DNA of 55,192 bases from Flavobacterium sp. (GCF_027490375.1 NZ_JAIXYH010000006.1:1-55192), one strand, 5' to 3'. Positions 33,604 through 43,409 are shown, counted from the stretch's first letter. A program made the numbers and translations. The notes: a model not told the origin generated them from the sequence alone.

Positions 33604-34905
33604 ATGAATAGAATAATATTGATTGGAAATGGATTCGATTTAGCGCATGGAATGAAAACTCGTTATACTGATTTTATTTCGGATTATTGGAATAATATAA
33701 TCCTAGAACTAAAGAAGAAGATTGCAGGTAATATGACTTCAATTCCACAAATATTTGATAATGGGGATATCATCATTAAGAATTTGCCTGGGCCTTTTAT
33801 TAATTCCTTTCAAATTACGGCGTCAAGCTTTGAAGAGCTAAAGGTGGATTTAATGCAAATAAATTCTGGGATAGATTTCAAGAATAAATTCCTTGAAATT
33901 TTAACTTCTAAGCATAATGAACAGAGCTGGGTTGATATTGAAGTTGAATATTATGGGCTTTTAAAGAAATCTTTCAAAGATAAGTCGACCATGTATTCTA
34001 TTAAAAAATTAAACAATGATTTTCGTAGCGTCAAGATTTTACTGGAGAATTACTTGATAAAAATTGAAAAAGAGTTTAATGAGAGTTTTAAATTCAAACC
34101 TGATTATCAAATAATTAAAGAAACTATTGGTTTTCAAATATATGCTCCTTTCGATCATAGAGATTTAGATGAGTCTTCACTATCGGAAAAGGCTCAAACT
34201 GAATTTGAAAGCTTACAAAATGATTTAAGTGATATTCGTAAGGGATTAAAGAAACAGAATGATCTTGTATCTAAGCGCCAATATTTAATCAGTCGTGTAA
34301 GCGAAAATACGAATGTGAACGACATTAAAAAATTACTTGTAGCCGAAAACGCGATAAATTATTTTGATCTTAGTCCAAGTGAAATTTTGTTCTTAAATTT
34401 CAACTACACTTCAACTGAAGAAATTTATAGGTATCCATCTCAATTTGAAGCCTATGACTAATTACGTGATATAGTTCGTAAGGTTATTCACATACATGGT
34501 ACAACTGATCAATACGATAAAAATGAAGTCATTTTCGGTTTTGGAGACGAGTTGGATAAAGATTACAGAGAAATAGAGGATTTACATGACAATGATTATC
34601 TCGAAAATGTCAAATCAATCAAATACTTGGAAACAGACAACTTCAAAAAGTTGCTACAATTTATAAATTCTGATAAATATCAAATATTTATAATGGGACA
34701 TTCTTGTGGAGTCTCAGACCGAACCTTACTAAACACGCTTTTTGAGCATAAAAATTGTGCGTCAATCAAGCCTTTTTATTACAAGATAGATGAAGAGTCA
34801 GACAACTATAGCGATCTTGTGAGAAACATTTCTAGAAGTTTTAATAGTAAATCTCTAATGAGAGATAAAGTTGTAAATAAAAAGTACTGTAAGCCAATTA
34901 GATGA
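33604..34905 (+). pseudogene. AbiH-family abortive infection gene with an in-frame TAA
   Basis: The reading frame is that of an AbiH phage-resistance protein: MNRIILIGNGFDLAHGMKTRY start, LFLNFNYTSTEEIY near residue 265-280, then IHIHGTTDQ, VIFGFGDELDKDY, IFIMGHSCGVSDR and a VVNKKYC end. It is divided by one TAA at 34459-34461 (after QFEAYD); the frame is unchanged on both sides (codon 287 onward continues LRDIVRKVIHIHG), so this is a nonsense change, not an indel. Without it the protein would be 433 residues, full length for AbiH. The upstream part (285 aa) lacks the conserved C-terminal half. The region is AT-rich and lies on the 3' side of a tRNA-Leu, a common integration point. Confidence 0.88.
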
Positions 34906-34989
34906 ACTAAAAGTGAATAACTTCTTGAATTGGCAAATCTTAAACCAAATACTAACTAGAATTCTAGTTCTCTATTCATTAAAAAACAA

Positions 34990-35017
34990 AAAAAGCTGTC
35001 AAATCTGACAGCTTTTT
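34990..35017. terminator. Bidirectional terminator between abiH remnant and tRNA-Leu
   Basis: Perfect 12-bp stem AAAAAGCTGTCA / TGACAGCTTTTT with a 4-base loop, giving a T run on both strands. Confidence 0.85.
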
Positions 35018-35021
35018 AACG

Positions 35022-35101
35022 TACCCGGAGCCGGAGTCGAACCGGCACGGTTTCCCACAGGTGTTTGAGACCAGCGCGTCTACCAATTCCGCCATCCGGG
35101 C
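35022..35101 (-). tRNA. tRNA-Leu (CAA)
   Basis: 80 nt, class II. Acceptor GCCCGGA/TCCGGGT, D arm GGCGGAATTGGTAGACGC, anticodon loop CTCAAAC (anticodon CAA), variable arm, T arm GCCGG-TTCGACT-CCGGC, discriminator A. The anticodon stem CTGGT/ACCTG has one T-T mismatch (normally ACCAG). CCA is not encoded. Confidence 0.92.
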
Positions 35102-35141
35102 AAAACTGCGCACAAAAGGACCATTCCTTTCAAACACGCGG

Positions 35142-35170
35142 CAAAGGTAAAAATTATTTTTATTCAGCAA
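35142..35170 (-). promoter_or_regulatory. Promoter of tRNA-Leu (CAA)
   Basis: On the minus strand TTG, 18-base spacer, TACCTTTG; the tRNA starts 40 bases downstream. Confidence 0.75.
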
Positions 35171-35214
35171 TGCAAATAAGTGGCTATTTTTAGTGGTTGC
35201 TTCATTTAAATTTA

Positions 35215-35222
35215 TAATTTTG
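35215..35222 (+). promoter_or_regulatory. -7 box (TAATTTTG) for prs
   Basis: TAATTTTGCA, 51 bases upstream of the prs ATG. The nearest TTG (35197) leaves only 15 bases of spacer, so the -33 element is uncertain. Confidence 0.45.
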
Positions 35223-35273
35223 CACCTCGCTTACAACAACAACTACTAACATACTACTAAACAAGACAATAAC

Positions 35274-36215
35274 ATGTCACATCAAGAACCGGAAGCTAAA
35301 ATTTTCGCCTGTTCCCAAAGTGTCTATCTCGCCGAACAGATCGCTAAACACTATGGCGTTCAACTAGGTAAGGTAACGTTCTCAAAATATTCTGACGGAG
35401 AATTTCAGCCTTCTTACGAAGAGTCGATTCGAGGAATTCGCGTATTTATCGTGTGTTCTACCTTTCCAAGTGCCGATAACCTCATGGAGTTATTGCTCAT
35501 GATCGATGCCGCAAAACGCGCATCGGCACGACATATCACTCCCGTGATTCCGTACTTCGGCTGGGCCAGACAAGATCGTAAAGACAAACCTCGTGTGCCA
35601 ATTGGAGCTAAGCTAGTAGCCAAACTACTCGAAGCAGCAGGTGCAACGCGTATCATGACCATGGATTTACACGCAGATCAAATCCAAGGGTTTTTCGAAA
35701 AGCCAGTAGATCACCTGTTTGCATCTACCATCTTCTTGCCCTACGTAAAATCGCTAAATCTCGACAATCTCACCATCGCATCACCCGATATGGGAGGCTC
35801 TAAAAGAGCATACGCCTATTCAAAATTCCTAGAATCCGACGTGGTAATCTGTTACAAACAGCGAAAAGTCGCCAATGTTATCGACACCATGGAACTGATC
35901 GGAGAAGTGAAAGGACGCAATGTGATACTGGTCGACGATATGATCGATACCGGCGGTACGCTCGCGAAAGCAGCCGATTTGATGATCGAAAAAGGTGCAT
36001 TAAGCGTTCGAGCCATTTGTACCCACGCTATTTTATCAGGCGACGCCTACGAGAAGATTGAAAACTCCAAACTCAGCGAACTAATCACAACCGATTCTAT
36101 TCCGCTGAAAAAGCAAACGCCAAAAATTAAAGTAGTGAGCTGCGCACCGCTGTTTGCAGAAGTAATGCAAATGGTGCAGCACAACAACTCGATTAGCGGC
36201 AAATTTTTAATGTAA
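35274..36215 (+). CDS. prs: Ribose-phosphate pyrophosphokinase
   Basis: 313 aa. It makes PRPP from ribose 5-phosphate and ATP for nucleotide, His and Trp synthesis. Seen: FSDGEFQPSYEESIRG-like segment near 40-57 (here KYSDGEFQPSYEESIRG), PYFGWARQDRKDKPRVPIGAK, TMDLHADQIQGFF, and the PRPP-binding loop ILVDDMIDTGGTLAKAA at about 222-238. Followed after 27 bases by rplY, with which it probably forms an operon ending at the terminator at 36871. Confidence 0.95.
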   Translation: MSHQEPEAKIFACSQSVYLAEQIAKHYGVQLGKVTFSKYSDGEFQPSYEESIRGIRVFIVCSTFPSADNLMELLLMIDAAKRASARHITPVIPYFGWARQDRKDKPRVPIGAKLVAKLLEAAGATRIMTMDLHADQIQGFFEKPVDHLFASTIFLPYVKSLNLDNLTIASPDMGGSKRAYAYSKFLESDVVICYKQRKVANVIDTMELIGEVKGRNVILVDDMIDTGGTLAKAADLMIEKGALSVRAICTHAILSGDAYEKIENSKLSELITTDSIPLKKQTPKIKVVSCAPLFAEVMQMVQHNNSISGKFLM

Positions 36216-36242
36216 TTTAATTGTTTAACTATATTTTTTAAA

Positions 36243-36851
36243 ATGAAATCGATTACTATCAAAGGATCTGAAAGAGAAAGCGTGGGCAAATCGGCAACGA
36301 AAGCCTTGCGTAATGCTGGAATGATTCCTTGCGTTTTATACGGAGGAAATCAGACGGTGCATTTCGCAGCTGAAGAAGGCGCTTTTAAAAACTTGATTTA
36401 CACTCCAAACGCACACACAGTTGTGATCGATTTGGGAAGCAAAAAGTTCGAAGCTGTTTTGCAAGACATCCAACAACACCCAGTAACTGACAAAATTCTT
36501 CACATCGACTTCTATCAATTGTTCGATGACAAAGAAGTAACGATCGAAGTTCCTGTAAAAGTTGTAGGTACTTCTAAAGGTGTACTTGCAGGTGGTGTTC
36601 TTCGTTTGAACCAACGCAAATTGAAGGTGAAAGCTTTACCAAAAGATTTACCAGATTTTGTAGAGGCTGATATCACGCCGCTTGAAATGGGTAACAAATT
36701 GTATGTAACTAAGTTAGAAACTAAGAATTTCAAACTGTTACACCCAGACAATACTGTAGTAGCGCAAGTGAAGATTTCACGTGCTGCAATGAAAGCCGCT
36801 CAAGAAGCAGCAAAAGCAGCAAAAGCTCCTGCAAAAGGAAAGAAAAAGTAA
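36243..36851 (+). CDS. rplY: 50S ribosomal protein L25/general stress protein Ctc
   Basis: 202 aa, the long Ctc form: an N-terminal 5S-rRNA-binding L25 domain ([35 protein letters not shown]) and the C-terminal TL5-like beta domain ([20 protein letters not shown]). It ends in a Lys/Ala-rich tail ([14 protein letters not shown]). It lies between prs and pth, a conserved order in Bacteroidota and elsewhere. Confidence 0.95.
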   Translation: MKSITIKGSERESVGKSATKALRNAGMIPCVLYGGNQTVHFAAEEGAFKNLIYTPNAHTVVIDLGSKKFEAVLQDIQQHPVTDKILHIDFYQLFDDKEVTIEVPVKVVGTSKGVLAGGVLRLNQRKLKVKALPKDLPDFVEADITPLEMGNKLYVTKLETKNFKLLHPDNTVVAQVKISRAAMKAAQEAAKAAKAPAKGKKK

Positions 36852-36870
36852 TTCGAATTACTTTTCAACA

Positions 36871-36902
36871 AAAAGCATCGGTTTTTTCCGATGCTTTTTT
36901 TA
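36871..36902 (+). terminator. Terminator after rplY
   Basis: AAAAGCATCGG / CCGATGCTTTT stem with a T6 loop, followed by a T run. Confidence 0.9.
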
Positions 36903-36950
36903 TTGAACAATATTGAAGTCGCTTAAATTTGAACACTTAAGTAAAAAGTA

Positions 36951-37568
36951 ATGTTACTGAGAATTAAGCGCCTTTTTGGTGTAGAACGCAAGGACGAATT
37001 CATGAAAAAGTTTTTAATTGTAGGTCTGGGAAACATCGGCGAAGAATATCGAGAAACCAGACACAACATCGGCTTTAAAGTGGTAGAAGCTTTAGCCAGC
37101 AGCGAATCGGCTTCTTTTAAATCGGTTCGTTTCGGAGAAATGGCCGAAGTCAAAGTGAAAGGAAGAACAGCATTACTCCTTAAACCCAATACGTATATGA
37201 ACCTCAGTGGAAAAGCAGTGAAGTATTGGATGGATAGCGAGAAAATTCCGTTAGAAAATATTCTTGTTATCACCGACGACCTCAATCTGAGTTTCGGCAC
37301 CATTCGCATCAAAGCAAAAGGAAGTGATGGAGGGCATAACGGACTCAAAAGTTTACAGGCCGAATTACAATCGCAAGCCTATCCGCGTTTTCGTTTCGGC
37401 ATTAGCGATGCGTTCAAAAAAGGTCAGCAAGTCGATTATGTGTTGGGAAAATGGACCGCAGAGGAAAACAAACTTCTTCCCGAACGTTTAGATCTCGCGT
37501 CGCAGGCGATAAAATCATTCGTATTTTCGGGACTACAAAACACAATGAACCAATTCAATGGCAAATAA
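36951..37568 (+). CDS. pth: Peptidyl-tRNA hydrolase
   Basis: 205 aa. It recycles stalled peptidyl-tRNAs. Catalytic residues visible: N28 (VGLGNIG), H38 (TRHNIGF), the NTYMNLSG loop and the D in DDLNLSFG. The start at 36951 gives a 17-residue basic N-terminal extension (MLLRIKRLFGVERKDEF) before MKKFLIVGLGN; similar extensions exist in flavobacterial Pth, but the ATG at 37002 is the alternative. The last 11 bases overlap the next gene. Confidence 0.93.
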   Translation: MLLRIKRLFGVERKDEFMKKFLIVGLGNIGEEYRETRHNIGFKVVEALASSESASFKSVRFGEMAEVKVKGRTALLLKPNTYMNLSGKAVKYWMDSEKIPLENILVITDDLNLSFGTIRIKAKGSDGGHNGLKSLQAELQSQAYPRFRFGISDAFKKGQQVDYVLGKWTAEENKLLPERLDLASQAIKSFVFSGLQNTMNQFNGK

Positions 37569-38058
37569 AACAATTCTAGCATTTACAGCAGTTTGCTTAC
37601 TTTTTGCGTGTAAGTCGGCACCCTCGTATTCTAAAGTAAATCCGCTAACTAATTGCGCAGTCGATTTTAAATGCAGTGAAACCTTACACAAAAATGCTTC
37701 GTTGGAATTTAAAATGGCAGAATATGGGAACGCTACGGCAACAATAGTCGAGCAGCAAGAAAGTTTAGTGGTAGAGTTAACTAAAGATAAAATAGTAGAA
37801 AAAGGAATTCAAGATGCCAATTACCGCGAACACTTTTTGATACAGCTTGCCGATCCAAAGAAAACTGTAGGTGTTAGTGCGGTTCAAAAATTTGTGTTCG
37901 GAAAATTCTGCTACTGTAAAGGCGAGGCGGGCTATTTCGAAGTCACCGATTTTGAAGTAAGCTATACTTCGAACGGAAAGGTGGGTCGATATGTCATTAC
38001 TTACAGCGTTCCGAACAGCAAAATTCAGAAACAAAAAATTGAATTCGAATTGCGTTAA
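37558..38058 (+). CDS. Hypothetical lipoprotein
   Basis: 166 aa with a lipoprotein signal (MANKTILAFTAVCLLFAC, lipobox LFAC) and a beta-rich mature domain (NPLTNCAVDFKC, VVELTKDKIVEKG, FVFGKFCYCKGEAGYFEVTDFEVSY). Three conserved-looking Cys sit at NC, KC and FCYC. It overlaps pth by 11 bases and is co-transcribed with it, ending at a strong terminator. Not recognised beyond that; restricted to Bacteroidota as far as I know. Confidence 0.75.
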   Translation: MANKTILAFTAVCLLFACKSAPSYSKVNPLTNCAVDFKCSETLHKNASLEFKMAEYGNATATIVEQQESLVVELTKDKIVEKGIQDANYREHFLIQLADPKKTVGVSAVQKFVFGKFCYCKGEAGYFEVTDFEVSYTSNGKVGRYVITYSVPNSKIQKQKIEFELR

Positions 38059-38093
38059 AAACTAATAAATTTTAGAATTTGCGATCATAAAAA

Positions 38094-38125
38094 AAAACGG
38101 CGATTCAAATATGAATCGCCGTTTT
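38094..38125. terminator. Bidirectional terminator, pth operon / metalloprotease gene
   Basis: 14-bp perfect stem AAAACGGCGATTCA / TGAATCGCCGTTTT with a 4-base loop, between two convergent genes. Confidence 0.9.
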
Positions 38126-38147
38126 CCATTTGTGTTAGTTTTGGTTA

Positions 38148-41100
38148 TTATTCCACAACAATTCGCTTTACTTCTTTGAATTTTGCGCCAGAGATTGAAA
38201 CTAAGTACACCCCAGCTTGTGCGTTTTGCAATGAAATGATTTCGTTCAGCGGACCAGCACCGGCAGTATTTGATTGGTGCAACACACGTCCGCGCATGTC
38301 GTAAACAGTAATTTCCGATTTCGCATCCAATGCTTTCGCAGAGCTTATAGTAAAGTTTCCGCTGTTTGGATTTGGATAGATAGATATACCAAAGTCGGTA
38401 GAATTATCTTCTACTGAAAGTGGCGCAGCCGCTCCACAAAGCTTCAAGCTCCACGAAACTAATTGGCCGCCGTCTTCTGCAGAATTGTCGGTTATTCTTA
38501 AAGTCCAGTTACCTTGCGCATTCTGATTGTTCAAATTGGCAAAACTCTGTTGTGGAATTACGCGACCGGCAATTCTTGGATTAGATGGTAGACAACTCAA
38601 TGCACTTCCTGAAGCAGTGAAAGTAGCATCTACATCTTCGTTGCCCGGTTGCCCAGTGTTACATTGGTTTTGGAATAAAATGATGTTTGTACCCGTTGGA
38701 GAGATAAGACGACAGGTTAAGTCGCTAATCCAAGTATGATTTATCTTAACGGAAACTTCAACTTCATTAATAGTGATGTTTTCTGAAGTTGGGATATTTA
38801 GAACTGAATTATAAGTTTGAGCTGATTGTGTTGAGATGTTGATCGGAACCGAAGTAGCCACATATACATCACAGTACTTTGTAGTAAAGCGGAATGCTGA
38901 CGACCATGGGCCGGTACAACCTGCATTTTTTGGACGGATTCTCCAGAAGTAGTCTTGTAAAGAAAAAAGTTCAGGAGTTGAAATTGTGGTTGCCGTGGTA
39001 CTTAAGTTAGCAACAACGGTATTAAAACCTGCATCAGTTGCAACTTGAATATCGTAAGCAGTAGCTTCTGCGTTTGCACTCCAGCTCAGGTTTGGTGTAG
39101 TCGAAATTCCTGTAGCATTGTTTGCAGGTGATGTCAAGACACTCGCTGGGAAATTTGGAGAACTTACTTCAATGTAGAAATTCGCAGTTTTAGAAGTTGC
39201 TCCTGCTGTTGCAGTTACCGGAATTGCGTAAATTCCAGCAGCTACGTTAGCAGTAGTGCTTACGGTCATGGTAATAGTTCCTGTAGCCGAAATGGTTGAA
39301 GGAGAAAAGGCTACACTTACACCTGCGGGAAGCGTTCCAGCACTTAGCGTAGCAGTGTCTGTAAATGTGCCGAAAGTGTTATATGCAATCGAAAAAGTTG
39401 TTTGTGACCCCGCACATACCGCTTTATTTTGTTCGCCTGCAATTCCATTAAATCCAATGCTGAATGTGTTAGCGGGATTGGTTGTAGTGAAGTTTGCGTT
39501 TGAAATATCGTAGAAAATATTATTATGACCTACGATTAGTATGCGGTTAGTTCCTGCAATTGTTCCTGGTAAGGTAACAGTTTCAGCTCCGTCGTTTGGT
39601 ACTTTGCTAGCTAGCAGGGTTCCGAACGGATTACTTGTTGTGGTTAGAATCCAAATGTCAACAAATTTTGCATTTATTCCGTTTTCAGTTGTTCCTGCCA
39701 CATTCCAAGTAACTGCAAGATTACTTGCTGCAACAACAGAGGTGCTTGAATTTGGAGCTGTTACTGTAAACGGACCTGTGTTGGCTACGTTTACAGTGAT
39801 GTTTTCTCTTTCAGTTTGGCCGCCGTTTACAATATCGTTGTCACGAACGGTAAGCGCAAAGTTGTAGGTTCTTTCAACGCTACTCACAACTTCATAAGCC
39901 GGAGAAATATTATTGTTTATCACACTGCTAAACTGTGGGAAGAAACGCGTTGGTGATGCATTCGGAATTCTGGAGCGGAAATTAGGACCGCTGGAGTTAA
40001 TATTTATCGGAGGTTGTGTTGATGATTCGTTGTTGGTTTGCTCCCAGCAATAAGATAAGTTAGTGTCATCAACGTCGGTTGCATTTCCGCGTAAAAAGAA
40101 TGGCGTACTGTAGGGAATCGTGTAATCGGCTATTTGCTGGATTACTGGCGATTCGTTGTTTGTTGGTGTGTTCACCGAGCAGTTTGCAGTACTTGCTACC
40201 AAAGAGTTTATCTGCGCTAAGCTAACTGCGTGAAAAGCCGCGTCAGAATTGTTTTGAACGTTTTGAGGTGGGCAAATACCAGCATAGGCCATAATGGTGG
40301 TTCCACTACCAGGCTCAACGGCCGTCGCTTGATTAATGTTGCCGTTGCAAGAGCCTGTTTGACTACTAAATGTGTGGTTGGCACCGAACTGATGACCCAT
40401 TTCGTGGGCAACATAATCGATGTCAAACGCATCACCAACAGGAGCATCCGAGCCAGTAACCCCCCGCGACTTCTGACCCGCTAAACAAACGGATCCCAGA
40501 ATCGCAACACCGCCACCACCCGTTGAAAAGATGTGTCCGATATCATAATTCGCTGAACCGATATTGCTGTCCATATACGACTGAACGCTATTTAAAAGAG
40601 CGCCGCCACTTGCGTTATTGAAATTGTCGCTTGAAATATTAATAACTTGGTCGTTATTAGCAATTAACTCCATAGTTATGGCAGCATCGCGCTCGTAAAG
40701 GCCGTTAACGCGCGTCATGGTTACGTTCATTGCCGCAAGTACTGCTGCTATTTTTTGGCTCGTTGTTCCCGCTTGCAAGCCAGCAGCATTTACGTGGAAA
40801 GTTGCGTATTCTACAGTACACGTAATCGCGAGTCGATACGTACGGAAAATACCCGTATTGGATTGTACGCTGTTCTCGCTAAGCGCTTGCGCTTGAATAT
40901 GCTCTAAATCTAATTCTGGATTTGGCAATTCTTGGCAGCTAAAATCAGGTAAATTCGTTATAGCATCTTTGCGATACACCAAGTAAGTCGTCAAATCTTT
41001 TGTGTAAGGCTGTGTAAACGAAGTGCCGTCGTTCGTACTAAAATTAATAGTGTGTAATCCAAAAATTGTAGTCGAAAAGCGAACGGATTTTCCGTTTTTA

Positions 41101-41453
41101 AGTGTGCTTCTACCTACATACGATTTAATGTCTGGGTATTTTGCAGCTAAGGTCGGATGCATAATTGAAGCTTCATACACTTCAAATGTTTCTAGCTGAC
41201 CGCCTGGCACGGGAAAAACAACCATAACACCTGCCTTTGATGAGGCTAATTTTCTGTCTGGAGCACCCGCTAATGAAGTTTTCAAAGCTTCGATGTCGAG
41301 GTTGTAAAGCTCATAGGTAGCTGGAAAATTCTTAAAGTCCAACTTAGCTTTGTTGGCAATCGCAGCTTCCGAAACTTTGGTCCAAACCTGTCCGTGTGCT
41401 ACACTTGATAGCAACAGTACTACGAATAACAAATGAGGTAGTATTCTCTTCAT
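38148..41453 (-). CDS. Secreted reprolysin-like metalloprotease with P domain, T9SS cargo
   Basis: 1101 aa. Signal peptide (MKRILPHLLFVVLLLSSVAHG), a propeptide-like region, then a metzincin catalytic domain with the zinc site HEMGHQFGANH at about 350-360 and an upstream KIAAVLAAMNVTMTRVNGLYERD segment. Next come beta modules (fibronectin-III-like near 770-860: TSPANNATGISTTPNLSWS, YFWRIRPKN), a proprotein-convertase P domain (about 890-1010: INHTWISDLTCRLISPTG, NAQGNWTLRITDNS), and a T9SS type A domain (IYPNPNSGNFTI ... KRIVVE). It should be exported and attached or released at the cell surface and degrade proteins. The ATG at 41453 is chosen, since MKRIL is a better signal start than the ATG 12 bases upstream. 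Confidence 0.92.
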   Translation of the reverse strand: MKRILPHLLFVVLLLSSVAHGQVWTKVSEAAIANKAKLDFKNFPATYELYNLDIEALKTSLAGAPDRKLASSKAGVMVVFPVPGGQLETFEVYEASIMHPTLAAKYPDIKSYVGRSTLKNGKSVRFSTTIFGLHTINFSTNDGTSFTQPYTKDLTTYLVYRKDAITNLPDFSCQELPNPELDLEHIQAQALSENSVQSNTGIFRTYRLAITCTVEYATFHVNAAGLQAGTTSQKIAAVLAAMNVTMTRVNGLYERDAAITMELIANNDQVINISSDNFNNASGGALLNSVQSYMDSNIGSANYDIGHIFSTGGGGVAILGSVCLAGQKSRGVTGSDAPVGDAFDIDYVAHEMGHQFGANHTFSSQTGSCNGNINQATAVEPGSGTTIMAYAGICPPQNVQNNSDAAFHAVSLAQINSLVASTANCSVNTPTNNESPVIQQIADYTIPYSTPFFLRGNATDVDDTNLSYCWEQTNNESSTQPPININSSGPNFRSRIPNASPTRFFPQFSSVINNNISPAYEVVSSVERTYNFALTVRDNDIVNGGQTERENITVNVANTGPFTVTAPNSSTSVVAASNLAVTWNVAGTTENGINAKFVDIWILTTTSNPFGTLLASKVPNDGAETVTLPGTIAGTNRILIVGHNNIFYDISNANFTTTNPANTFSIGFNGIAGEQNKAVCAGSQTTFSIAYNTFGTFTDTATLSAGTLPAGVSVAFSPSTISATGTITMTVSTTANVAAGIYAIPVTATAGATSKTANFYIEVSSPNFPASVLTSPANNATGISTTPNLSWSANAEATAYDIQVATDAGFNTVVANLSTTATTISTPELFSLQDYFWRIRPKNAGCTGPWSSAFRFTTKYCDVYVATSVPINISTQSAQTYNSVLNIPTSENITINEVEVSVKINHTWISDLTCRLISPTGTNIILFQNQCNTGQPGNEDVDATFTASGSALSCLPSNPRIAGRVIPQQSFANLNNQNAQGNWTLRITDNSAEDGGQLVSWSLKLCGAAAPLSVEDNSTDFGISIYPNPNSGNFTISSAKALDAKSEITVYDMRGRVLHQSNTAGAGPLNEIISLQNAQAGVYLVSISGAKFKEVKRIVVE

Positions 41454-41711
41454 TTTAAAAAACATTAATTAAGCAGCCAAAGTTAAAGATTTCAATAATA
41501 TACGCAGCATTTAGATAGGTAAATTGCAAATCTTTCATGTAAATTCTGCAAAATATTCGGATTATAACAATACAGGCTGTAATTCTCGCCGAATAACTGC
41601 TGTATGCTGCTTCGAACCACCTATAGATTTTTATTTTTTAATTTTTTCTGTGAAAATCTTTTGCATTAACAGAAAATTAGTACTTTTAAGGATACTAAAA
41701 ATCAGATTCTT

Positions 41712-42710
41712 ATGAAGCAAAAACTACTTTCATTATTTCTTCTTTCCACCGTCGGATTGTTTGCTCAACAACCCATTACCAATTTTTTGGGTGGCCCAAA
41801 TATGTTTTACGCTTCAATACAGCCCAATAATTTACCCAACCAAAATTCGGGCGGTGGCGACCAAAATTGGGTATATCCGAGTGCTACAAACGGCTCCGTA
41901 GTTGAAACAGTGGAAACACCTACGGCAACCGAATTAACAAATTTTCCCGGCGCAACACACGTTTATCGAACTTCCGGCATTGTCGACGGAAATGCTACAT
42001 CGGGAAATATCTATGCGATAATTTCGGGTTCAACTGTACAGATTATCGGACTAACAATTGATACCTTAACCCTTAAGTACGATACTGCATCGGCAACCGT
42101 AGGAACGTATCCGCTCCCTTACAGCTATCAAAATATCGACGACACCGTTTCAGGTACCTTCGTTTACCAGCAATACACCGGTACCTTCAGCGGAACCTTA
42201 ACTACCTCGGTAGATGCATCGGGATCATTAGCCGTTGGTAGCTCCGAAACTTTTAACGTAACGCGATTGAGAAGTGTTCAAGATTTAGACTTGTCTTACG
42301 GAAATTTCGGCGTAGTAGGTAACATTCTAATTCAAAGTTCGAGTTATTATACCGACAACCAAGTTCCTGAATTCCCAATCGTGCGGCAAGCCAATACATC
42401 TTTATCAGTGCCGTTGCTGCAGATCAATGAAAACCGAACTAGAGTGGAAGTTGCCTCGCAATTTGCTAACACCGATTTCGAACCTATTGGTAGCAATCGT
42501 TTGACCTTAGCCGAAAACCCAGTTAATCAACAGTTAGAGCTTGTAACCGACGCGCAAATTACTGCAGTGGAAATTTTTAATTTACAAGGAAAATTAATGG
42601 GTACCTACTCGAAAACAATGATTGATGTTTCAAATTACGCTTCCGGAGTTTATTTGGCCGTTGTAAGTTCAGCCTACGGAAACAAAACCATTAAGTTCGT
42701 GAAAAACTAA
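41712..42710 (+). CDS. Secreted T9SS type A sorting domain protein
   Basis: 332 aa. Signal peptide (MKQKLLSLFLLSTVGLFAQ), an unrecognised Thr/Ser-rich beta domain (about 20-250), then a T9SS type A domain: LTLAENPVNQQLELVT, VEIFNLQGKLMGTYS, YASGVYLAVVS and the end KTIKFVKN. No catalytic motif. Its stop overlaps the tail of the convergent rsmG gene by 4 bases. Function unknown. Confidence 0.85.
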   Translation: MKQKLLSLFLLSTVGLFAQQPITNFLGGPNMFYASIQPNNLPNQNSGGGDQNWVYPSATNGSVVETVETPTATELTNFPGATHVYRTSGIVDGNATSGNIYAIISGSTVQIIGLTIDTLTLKYDTASATVGTYPLPYSYQNIDDTVSGTFVYQQYTGTFSGTLTTSVDASGSLAVGSSETFNVTRLRSVQDLDLSYGNFGVVGNILIQSSSYYTDNQVPEFPIVRQANTSLSVPLLQINENRTRVEVASQFANTDFEPIGSNRLTLAENPVNQQLELVTDAQITAVEIFNLQGKLMGTYSKTMIDVSNYASGVYLAVVSSAYGNKTIKFVKN

Positions 42711-43324
42711 AACGGAACATAAACTACTTTTTTAGTCTCGAAAAATTCTTCGTGAAAAAAAGTGGAAATGTCATATTGTTTCGCTTTCGGGAAATCTGCC
42801 AACTCTTCGGTCAGATCGCCACCTTTCAAATACAAAATTCCGTTCCGAAGTTCATGCCGACTTTTAGAACGGAATTTTCCGTTTACCCAAGTGGCAAAAT
42901 CCGACATATTCGTCACGGCGCGGCTAACCACAAAATCAAAATGTCCCGGAACTTGGGCAGCACGCTGCTGCTTCGCACTAACGTTTTTAAGCTCCAAAGC
43001 TTCGGCTACGGCTTCAACAACTTTGATTTTTTTGCCAATCACGTCTACCAAAGTAAACTGCACTTCGGGAAATAAAATCGCCAGCGGAATTCCTGGAAAT
43101 CCGCCGCCTGTTCCTACATCTAAGATGTGCGCGTCGCGTAAAAACGCCTGCACTTTCGCGATGGCTAAGGCGTGCAAAACGTGTTTTTCGTACAACGAAT
43201 CGATGTCTTTGCGCGAAATCACGTTAATTTTTGCGTTCCAGTCGGTGTACAGTGCTTCCAATTGCTCGAATTGCGCGCGTTGGCTGCTTGTTAGGTCCGG
43301 AAAGTACGCTAAAATTTGTTCCAT
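42707..43324 (-). CDS. rsmG: 16S rRNA (guanine527-N7)-methyltransferase RsmG
   Basis: 205 aa. SAM-dependent methyltransferase of the 530 loop of 16S rRNA. Seen: ILDVGTGGGFPGIPLAILFP (about 68-87), FTLVDVIGKKIKVVEAVAEA and DFVVSRAVTNM. Full length for the family. A TACTTTTG -7 box lies 12 bases upstream of the ATG. Confidence 0.94.
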   Translation of the reverse strand: MEQILAYFPDLTSSQRAQFEQLEALYTDWNAKINVISRKDIDSLYEKHVLHALAIAKVQAFLRDAHILDVGTGGGFPGIPLAILFPEVQFTLVDVIGKKIKVVEAVAEALELKNVSAKQQRAAQVPGHFDFVVSRAVTNMSDFATWVNGKFRSKSRHELRNGILYLKGGDLTEELADFPKAKQYDISTFFHEEFFETKKVVYVPF

Positions 43325-43335
43325 GGCTTTTTTTG

Positions 43336-43343
43336 CAAAAGTA
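43336..43343 (-). promoter_or_regulatory. -7 box (TACTTTTG) for rsmG
   Basis: The minus strand reads TACTTTTGCA just upstream of the start codon; no -33 TTG at the right spacing. Confidence 0.45.
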
Positions 43344-43409
43344 GGAATTGAAGTTTAAATCGCTCCATCTAAAGTGCACCTCGCATTTCCAGTCGTTTTA
43401 AAGTTGATT

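Noticed and set aside
34459..34461. Translational readthrough or recoding at the abiH TAA
   Set aside because: No stem-loop or stimulatory context is evident downstream; a nonsense mutation is the simpler reading.
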